Shown here piece by piece: positions 54,501 through 61,479 of a stretch of 64,000 nt of DNA (positions are counted from its first letter, which is position 1; each line of letters opens with the position of its first letter). The stretch spans positions 1 to 64,000 of the forward strand of contig JAKJHU010000158.1 in the NCBI GenBank assembly GCA_022316685.1, given 5' to 3'. This DNA comes from Progne subis subis. Lineage: Eukaryota; Chordata; Aves; Passeriformes; Hirundinidae. The notes under the pieces are model-generated. The model worked only from the letters and a program-made list of their open reading frames with translations. It made no database searches and was not told where the DNA came from. The position numbers and the translations under genes are program-made.

Positions 54501-57500
54501 GAGGAGCCCGTGAAGGGCTGCCACGCCCAGGCAGCTCCTCCTGGTCCCCATGGACACCTCGGGCTGCCAGCAGTTGGTGACAGGGTCGTAGGACTCCACC
54601 GTGGCCAGGTCAGAGGTCCCATCGTAGCTGCAGCGAGAGAAGGGGAGAAGAGGCTGCTCAGAGAAGCTGCGGCTGCCCCATCCCCGGCAGTGTCCAGGCT
54701 GGACGGGGTTTGGAGCAGACTGGGATGGTGGAAGGTGTCCCTGCCCGTGGCAGGGGGTGCGATGAGACGGACTTTAAGCTTCCAGCCCAAACCAGTCAGG
54801 GATCCTAAGGGAAATGGGAGGGAAATGCCCCCAGCTACAGGAGGCAGACAGAGCCCCCACAGCGCAGGGGCTGTTCCACGGCTGCCCCAGAGACCCTGAC
54901 CAGGACCCTGCTGCCCAGAGCAGCCCGGTGCCACCTCCCCGGCCGCTCCCTGCCCCGTGCCGTGCCCCTTACCCGCCCACGGCGTAGAGCTTGTTGCCGA
55001 TGGCCGCGACGCCCACGCGGGCCCTGCGCGTGGACATGGAGGCCACCATGTGCCAGCGGTCCGTGCGCGTGTCGTAGGCCTCGCAGTCACCGTGGATGGC
55101 AAACAGGCTCCCTCCTCCTGCTCGGGGAGGGCAAAGAGAATCACGGAATCACCAGGCTGGAAGAGACCTCCAAGATGATCGAGTCCAACCCAGCCCCAAC
55201 ACCTCAACCAAACCCTGGCACCCAGTGCCACATCCAGGCTTTGTCTGAACTCACCCAGGGGTGGTGACTGCACCACCTCCCCGGGCAGATCATCCCAGGA
55301 CTTTAGCACCCTTCCTGGGAGACACTTTTCCCTGATATCCAGCCTGTATTTCCCTGGGCACAGCCTGAGGCTGTGTGCCCTCTGGAGAAAGAGACCCCAG
55401 GTGAGCACAGGCACCTTTCAGGGAGCTGGGGAGGGTGATGGGGTCACCTCTGGGTCTCCTTTTCTCCAGGCTGAACAACCCCAGCTCCCTCAGCCCTTCC
55501 TCACAGGGGTTGTGTTCCCAGCCCCTCACCAGCCTCCTTCCCTCCTCTGAACGTGCTCAAGGGTCTCAGTGTCCATCCTGAACTGAGGGGACAGAGCTGG
55601 ACACAGCACTCAATGTCCATCCTGAACTGCACTAAATGTCCATCCTGAACTGAGGGGACAGAGCTGGACACTGCACTCAATGTCCATCCTGAACTGGACA
55701 CAGCACTACTCAGTGTCCATCCTACCCTGGACACAGCACTCGAGGTGCAGCCTCAGCAGAGCCCAGCACAGGGGCAGAATGATCTCCCTGCTCCTGCTGG
55801 CAACACCACTCCTGCTCCAGGCCAGGAGCCGATGTCCTTGGCCACCTGGGCACTCTGCTGGCCCATGTTCATGGATGTCACCAGTACCCCCAGGACCCTT
55901 CCTGCCTGTCCAGTCACACCATCCCCAGCCTAGAGCATTCCAGGGGGTCATTGTGGCCAAAATGCAGGACTTGGCACTTGGACTTATTAAACTTCATCTT
56001 ATTGGACTCTGCCCATCCATCCAACCCTTCCAGGTCTCTCTGCAGAGCCCTCCTGCCCTCCAACACAGATCACCACACGCTCCCAGCTCAGCGCCATCCA
56101 CAAATTTACTAACGAAATACTCAACTCCTCGTCCACATCACCAATAAAAACACTGAGCAGAGCTGAGCCTAGCACAGACCCCCGAGGAACACCATCAGAG
56201 ACCGGCCGCTGGGCGCAGCGCTGCCGAACGGAGCAAACACAGCCCCAAAAACCCCCCGGGATGGGGGTCAGGGATCGGGGCAGGGGGCAGCAGGGCCTCA
56301 CCCACAGCGAAGAGCACGGTGCTGGCCCCCTCGCAGCGCCGCTGAATGGAGCAAACACAGCCCCAAAAACCCTGGGATGGGGGTCAGGGATTGGGGCAGC
56401 AGGGCCTCACCCACAGCGAAGAGCACGGTGCTGGCCCCCTCGCAGCGCCGCTGAATGGAGCAAACACAGCCCCAAAAACCCTGGGATGGGGGTCAGGGAT
56501 TGGGGCAGCAGGGCCTCACCCACGGCGAAGAGCACGGTGCTGGCCCCCTCGCAGCGCCGCTGAATGGAGCAAACACAGCCCCAAAAACCCTGGGATGGGG
56601 GTCAGGGATTGGGGCAGCAGGGCCTCACCCACAGCGAAGAGCACGGTGCTGGCCCCCTCGCAGCGCCGCGGCCGCGTGCGGCTGTTGCCCAGGACCCCTC
56701 TCTGCTCGGGCATCAGGTGGTACTTGAGGGCCTCGATGAGCAGGTCCTTGCACTCCGAGTGGTGCCGCACCAGCAGCTCCGTGTCCACGTTGCTCATGAG
56801 GAAATCGCGGCTCAGCAGCGGCAGGCGCACGCACTTCATGAGCTGCGGGGCGTGGGAGAAGGGAAGAGGGCTGAGCTCACCCCCGGTCAGTAACAGCTCT
56901 GTTAATGAACCAGGGCATTCATTAACAGCTGTGTTAATGAACCAGGGCAGCCTGGTGAGCAACAGCTACAGCCAACAAGGACGAGTGCTGCAGCCAGAGT
57001 CCGGGAATGGTTGGATTGACTGAGCAGTGAAGAGGAATAAACCAGGACCCTTTTTACACTGTGTTTAACAAGAATTCTGTGTCTCGGCTCATTTTTACCC
57101 TCTAATAAGAGGGCTGTTACAACAGGGGGTACAGCAGAGCAGGCCTTGGGACACTGCCACTGGGACAGGGTTAAACTAAAAAGGGATGGACTGAGCTTGG
57201 AGATCAGGGAGAAACGCAGAGGGAGGGCGGTGGGGTCCTGGCACAGGTTGCCCTGAGGTTGCCCCATCCCTGAAGGTGTTCAAGGCCAGGTTGGAGCAAC
57301 CTGAGGTACTGGAAAGTGTCCCTGACCATGACAGGGGGTGGAGTGAGATGGGATTTATTTAAGGTCCCTTCCAACCTGGACTGGAAATGGTAGGACAGGG
57401 ACTTGCTGCTCCTGTCCCGTCCTGCAGCTTCCTCCAGCCTTGTGCCCACCCAGCCCAGGCACTCGGAGATGGTGGGCAGAACCAGGCCCCCTTCCCAGCA

Positions 57501-60443
57501 CTCTCACCTCTCTCCCAGCACACTCTCAGCCCCTTCCCAGCGCTCTCACCCTGGGCACGTGCTGTCTCCTGCTGTCCACAGTCGTGTTTGACCCAGCTGA
57601 GCACAGCCCTGTACACCTCCTCCTCCGAGGGCACGTTGAGGCTGTCGCTGGAAATGAGGTCCAGCACCTGCAGGGCGGGTGGGGAGGACAGTGCTGCTCG
57701 CTGTGGGCTGGGAGGAAGGGAGACGTTCCCAGCTCCCAGCCCGGGGCCCAGAGGAACAGCAGTGCCAGAGGCAGAGCTCTGCCTGCTGGAGATGCTGGGG
57801 GCTCCAAACAGCAGCTGGGTGCCCCAAAAGCAGCAGGTGCAGCTTGGTGGGGACACCTCTGACCGTCCTCCCTGGCTCTTCCCCCGTGCTGTGGCTGGGG
57901 CTGCTGCAGCCCCTGACAATTCCTGTCACTGTCAGCGGCATCAGGGAGACGGCTCCGCTGGCGTTTGTCCCTTCCGTATTTCCTGGGACACACCCAGGAG
58001 CCCTGGCTGCTCCCAGAACTGCCCCTCCACGTGCCAAGGGCTGCAGAGCTGGGGCAGGGGGAGCTGTGGGCCCTCCCCTCACATTCACCCTCCCACTGGC
58101 CGGGAACGGGTGAAGGGAGTGTCTGATCCCGCCGAGGGAGCGCACAGCGACGCCGAGCGAGGACTGGGAATTGCTCCTGCCCAGGGACACGAGCCAGGGG
58201 CCACACTGGCACCACATGATGACCAGCAAGAAACATTATCTGAGCTGATTTAAACATGCCAGCCGCGTGCCCAGGGCAGCCAGGCCCTATTCCCTGGGCT
58301 GTGCTCCCAGAGCCGTGGCAGCGTGCTCAGAGCTCACGCAGCAAGCACCAGCGGCCAAAATCCCCCCCATCCTACCCTCCAATCCTTATTTCCCATGGGA
58401 TTCAGCCTGCTGACAGAGCTCTTCCCACAGCCTGAACAGAGTGGGGCCAAAGCCCAGAACCTGGCCATGAGCCCGTGCCAAACCCCGTCCCCTCAGCACA
58501 GATCCCTCGGGTTTTCACTCCCAGATGGAGCAGGAAAAGCTTTGCTGCAGCCGGAGCTCCACGCTGCCAGCGGGGCCTCACCTGTTTGAGGGGCAGCAAC
58601 ATGAACTCCTCTGTCTTGGCCACCTCCACGAAGTGCTGGAGGACATACTTGTGGGCAGACTTGAGGAGGTCGCTGCAGGAGTGGGTGTCAGCAAAGCCCC
58701 GGATGCCCAGGCAGTTGGAGGGGTCGAGCTGGCTGAGCAGGAACTTGCAGCAAGCGTCCCGCACACCGTTGAGCTGAAGCAGGCTGGCAGCAGGGAGAAG
58801 GGTCTGGCAGGGTGGAAAAGAACGGGGGAAAAGGGAGTTTCCAGGGCAAAGAAACGATTTTCACCCTCGTCCCACTGCGAGCGGTGAGTGGAGCAGGTTT
58901 AGTGAGCACCTCCAGGCACAGAAAGGACGGAACACTCCTGGTTTCTAGGGTAAGGAGCAGCTGGGAGGGACCCCTGTAACACCCTGGGGCCAGAAGAACT
59001 CAGGAATGGGGCTGGGAACTGCACAGGGCTTTGAGGAAGGGAAGCAGCGCAACTCCCTGACCACTGCCAGACCCAGCTGCCACCACAGGACAGTGCTGAA
59101 CACAAGGAGAGAGGAGCCCCCGGCAGCAAACGTGGTACGGAACAGCTTTGTGGAGCAGGGCGATGTGGGGAACAGCTCCTACCTGCACATTGCCCTCTCC
59201 CACCACGATCTCGGCCGTGTAGGCGTATTGCACCAGCTGCTCCAGCTGCCTGGGGGTCGATGTCGTGCAGCGTCACGTGGGTCTGGCGGCTCTCGCTCAT
59301 CTCATCTGGGGCAAAGGACACCAAAAATGAACAAAAACCCCCCAGCAGGGCTGCTGGGGCGTGTGGAACGAGCTGCACCCACCTCCACAGCACAGCCCAG
59401 GGAGGTTCTCTGTGCAGCTCTGGGGAATGGGGGCCAGGAGGGATCCTGAGCAGGGAGCTGAGGGCAAAGGGGATCAGGGAAGGGAGTGGAATGGAGGAAT
59501 GAGCATGGAATGAGCACCTCCACGCACCTCCACGCCACAGCCCAGGGAGGTTTTCTGCTCAGCTCTTAGCGAGGAGAAGCTGTAGGAATTGGGGGCCGGG
59601 ACAGGGGAAAGGGCAGCAGGATCCCTGTGCAGGGAGCTGTGGGCAAAGGGAATCAGGGAAGGCAGGGAAATGGAGGATTTAACCATGCATGGAACAAGTG
59701 GTTCGTTTTGGAAGGTTTCCTGCCCACTTCTAGGGACTGGGGGCCAGGTCTGTAGGGTGGGGGACAGGATCCTGTGCAGGAGGGGGACACCAGAATCCTG
59801 CACATGGGCAAAGGGATTCAGGGAAGGCAGTGAATCGAGGAATATTTCTGTTCTTGCTCGCAGAAATCACACATGCCAGGGCAGGACAGTGAGTGAAATG
59901 AGGAATATTCCTGCTCTTACTCACAGAAATCACACACGCAAGGGCAGGACAGTGAGTGAAATGAGAAATATTCCTGCTCTTGCTCACAGAAATGACACAT
60001 GAAAGGGCAGAGAGGTGAGTGAAATGAGGAATATTCCTGCTCTTGCTCGCAGAAATCACACACGCAAGGGCAGAGAGGTGAGTGAAATGAGGAATACTCC
60101 TGCTCTTGCTGGCAGAAATCACACACGCAAGGGCAGGGCGGTGCGAACAGGGAGCAGGGAAGGGACCTGGAGAGGGGAGGGCTGCCAGCAGGGCCAGCCC
60201 GTCCCTGGGGAAGAGAGGACTCTACTTGCTTGTGAACATGGCGTGGAAGTAGGGGCTGCACGACGCCAGCACCACCTTGTGGGCCTTGATCTCCTTGGTG
60301 GCCACGTGCAGGACGATGTCGCAGAGCAGCCCGCGCTGCCGCATGCGGTTCATGCACACGAAGGCGTCGTGGTAGTGGCGCTTGGAGTTGTGCGAGATGC
60401 TGCTGTGCCCGTCGCGGTTCAGCAGCTGCACGCCCCCCTCCAT
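51289..60443 (-). CDS. KLHL17: KLHL17 (actinfilin), BTB-BACK-Kelch protein (11 coding exons)
   Basis: Exons, 5' to 3': 60443-60230, 59305-59183, 58803-58582, 57667-57550, 56842-56629, 55117-54973, 54627-54460, 54162-54074, 53288-53215, 52462-52281, 51517-51289. They give 591 residues, about 51 fewer than human, which has a Pro-rich extension before the equivalent Met. Order: BTB (about 41-108), BACK (about 143-245), six Kelch repeats (about 290-570, with GG-YDG/GG-NDG and W-x-P motifs). The family bridges CUL3 ubiquitin ligase to substrates, binds F-actin and acts at synapses (GluK2 turnover in mammals). Two single extra bases (near 59246 and 57580) break the frame in otherwise near-perfect exons. 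Intron 1 has a GC donor. Confidence 0.95.
51585..51935 (+). repeat. 69-bp minisatellite in KLHL17 intron 10
   Basis: About five units containing TGCAGGGACCTACCCAGAGC, TCCAGAACCCCACAAAAACC and CTGTGAAAATGAACT. Starts at 51651, 51720, 51789 and 51858 are exactly 69 bp apart. Confidence 0.95.
52281..52462 (-). CDS. KLHL17: KLHL17 exon 10
   Basis: Encodes [20 protein letters not shown] through [20 protein letters not shown] and [10 protein letters not shown]. Kelch repeat; intact. Confidence 0.97.
53215..53288 (-). CDS. KLHL17: KLHL17 exon 9
   Basis: Encodes [20 protein letters not shown] and YEPQ, identical to the human block. The splice sites are CTTTGCAG and CAG|GTAAAT. Confidence 0.97.
54074..54162 (-). 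CDS. KLHL17: KLHL17 exon 8
   Basis: Encodes [20 protein letters not shown] and RRYVRVATL. The acceptor is GCTGCAG and the donor CTAG|GTGGGT. Confidence 0.97.
54460..54627 (-). CDS. KLHL17: KLHL17 exon 7
   Basis: Encodes [40 protein letters not shown] and [15 protein letters not shown]: two Kelch blades' worth of sequence, intact. Confidence 0.97.
54683..54800 (+). mobile_element. CR1 LINE 3'-end fragment in KLHL17 intron 6
   Basis: Carries CAGTGTCCAGGCTGGACGGG, GTTTGGAGCAGACTGGGATG and GGAAGGTGTCCCTGCCCGTG, the CR1 tail in plus orientation, antisense to KLHL17. Confidence 0.85.
54973..55117 (-). CDS. KLHL17: KLHL17 exon 6 (first Kelch repeat)
   Basis: Encodes [40 protein letters not shown] and NKLYAVG. 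The acceptor CGAGCAG is only about 20 bp from the 3' end of a CR1 element. Confidence 0.97.
55138..56230 (-). mobile_element. CR1 LINE copy in KLHL17 intron 5, with RT remnants
   Basis: On the minus strand the 5' part encodes [20 protein letters not shown], a decayed form of the CR1 reverse-transcriptase block GVPQGSVLGPxLFxxFIxDL. The 3' part (55138-55560) is the CR1 tail. Between them, near 55560-55735, 2-4 copies of a TGGACAxxxAGTGC unit are tandemly repeated. Same orientation as the host gene. About 600 bp of its 3' half is almost identical, inverted, to 60630-61472. Confidence 0.88.
56216..56665 (-). repeat. KLHL17: 109-bp tandem copies of the KLHL17 exon 5 end and donor
   Basis: GGCCTCACCC (reverse of GGGTGAGGCC, the donor) recurs at 56294, 56403, 56512 and 56621, exactly 109 bp apart. 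Each unit contains the last ~35 bases of exon 5 (coding [11 protein letters not shown]), the GTGAGG donor and intron sequence. The copy joined to the rest of exon 5 is at 56621-56665. One further partial unit lies at 56216-56293. Confidence 0.95.
56629..56842 (-). CDS. KLHL17: KLHL17 exon 5
   Basis: Encodes residues 226-296: [55 protein letters not shown] and STVLFAV. BACK-to-Kelch linker, intact. Acceptor CCCCGCAG; the donor is one of four tandem copies. Confidence 0.97.
57170..57398 (+). mobile_element. CR1 LINE 3'-end fragment in KLHL17 intron 4
   Basis: Carries GGCACAGGTTGCCCTGAGGT, GTTCAAGGCCAGGTTGGAGC, ACTGGAAAGTGTCCCTGACC and TTAAGGTCCCTTCCAACCTG: an unmistakable CR1 tail in plus orientation. 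Confidence 0.92.
57550..57667 (-). CDS. KLHL17: KLHL17 exon 4 (one extra base)
   Basis: Encodes [20 protein letters not shown] and AVLSWVKHD, then, one base later, [10 protein letters not shown]. The family reads KHDVDxRRQHVPR without interruption. The exon is 118 bp where 117 are expected; the surplus T (A on the plus strand) is near 57580. Confidence 0.93.
58582..58803 (-). CDS. KLHL17: KLHL17 exon 3
   Basis: Encodes residues 113-186: [60 protein letters not shown] and [13 protein letters not shown]. End of BTB and start of BACK, nearly identical to human. Confidence 0.98.
59183..59305 (-). CDS. KLHL17: KLHL17 exon 2 (one extra base)
   Basis: Encodes [19 protein letters not shown], then, one base later, [20 protein letters not shown]. 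The exon is 123 bp where 122 are expected; the surplus base lies at about 59246-59247. It falls inside the BTB fold, so the unedited frame would destroy the domain. Confidence 0.93.
59850..60135 (+). repeat. About 61-bp minisatellite in KLHL17 intron 1
   Basis: About five units of GTGAGTGAAATGAGGAATAT, TCCTGCTCTTGCTCACAGAA and ATCACACACGCAAGGGCAG. The array ends roughly 95 bp from the exon 1 donor. Confidence 0.93.
60230..60443 (-). CDS. KLHL17: KLHL17 exon 1 with start codon (GC donor)
   Basis: Encodes [40 protein letters not shown] and [20 protein letters not shown], ending in FHAMFT. The donor is ACAA|GCAAGT, and the next exon restores the expected Asn-Glu-Met, so a GC-AG intron is required. 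Upstream in frame are Pro-rich codons and then a TAA with no other Met. A CCAG acceptor-like site about 47 bases upstream leaves room for a 5' exon. Confidence 0.93.
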
Positions 60444-60599
60444 GGCTGCGGCGGGCACGGGGGGCGGCTGCCCCTTCCCTCCGCCTCTGGCACGGGGAAA
60501 AGCAGAGGGTTAGCGCCACGGCTAGAGAGGAGGGCTGCGACTAAGGGAATACAGACTGGGCAGGGCTAAGGGAATACAGACAGCGGAATGAGCCAGCAG

Positions 60600-61475
60600 C
60601 GCGCAGCGTGGGCAATAGAGCCAGGGGCGCCGGGAGCAGGAGTGGTGTGGCCAGCAGGAGCAGGGAGGGCATTCTGCCCCTGTGCTGGGCACTGCTGAGG
60701 CTGCAGCTTGACTGCTGTGTCTGGGGTAGGATGGACACTGAGTGCTGTGTCCAGCTCTGTCCCTCAGTTCAGGATGGACATTGAGTGCAGTGTCCAGCTC
60801 TGTCCCTCAGTTCAGGATGGACATTGAGTGCAGTGTCCAGCTCTGTCCCTCAGTTCAGGATGGACACTGAGTGCTGTGTCCAGCTCTGTCCCCTCAGTTC
60901 AGGATGGACATTGAGTGCAGTGTCCAGCTCTGTCCCCTCAGTTCAGGATGGACACTGAGTGCAGTGTCCAGCTCTGTCCCTCAGTTCAGGATGGACACTG
61001 AGTGCAGTGTCCAGCTCTGTCCCTCAGTTCAGGGTGGTCACTGAGACCCTTGAGCACGTTCAGAGGAGGGAAGGAGGCTGGTGAGGGGCTGGGAACACAA
61101 CCCCTGTGAGGAAGGGCTGAGGGAGCTGGGGTTGTTCAGCCTGGAGAAAAGGAGACCCAGAGGTGACCCCATCACCCTCCCCAGCTCCCTGAAAGGTGCC
61201 TGTGCTCACCTGGGGTCTCTTTCTCCAGAGGGCACACAGCCTCAGGCTGTGCCCAGGGAAATACAGGCTGGATATCAGGGAAAAGTGTCTCCCAGGAAGG
61301 GTGCTAAAGTCCTGGGATGATCTGCCCGGGGAGCTGGTGCAGTCACCACCCCTGGGTGAGTTCAGACAAAGCCTGGATGTGGCACTGGGTGCCAGGGTTT
61401 GGTTGAGGTGTTGGGGCTGGGTTGGACTCGATGATCCTGGAGGTCTCTTCCAACCTAGTGTTCTGTGATTCTGTG
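60600..61475 (+). mobile_element. CR1 LINE copy just upstream of KLHL17
   Basis: Begins with a CR1 block (GGCCAGCAGGAGCAGGGAGG, GCATTCTGCCCCTGTGCTGG), continues through a 43-bp internal array (60735-61040) and the CR1 tail. It ends in GGTCTCTTCCAACCTAGTGT TCTGTGATTCTGTG, the diagnostic CR1 3' octamer repeat. Plus orientation, divergent from KLHL17, starting only about 160 bp upstream of its start codon. Confidence 0.93.
60735..61040 (+). repeat. 43-bp array inside the CR1 copy
   Basis: Seven units of GTGTCCAGCTCTGTCCCTCA GTTCAGGATGGACATTGAGT GCA. A shorter version of the same array occurs at the matching place in the inverted CR1 copy at 55560-55735. Confidence 0.93.
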
Positions 61476-61479
61476 AATA

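Noticed and set aside
55290..55529. Identical 79-codon frames here and, inverted, at 61081-61320
   Set aside because: Not a gene: both are the CR1 tail, and the identity reflects the closely related element copies reported above.
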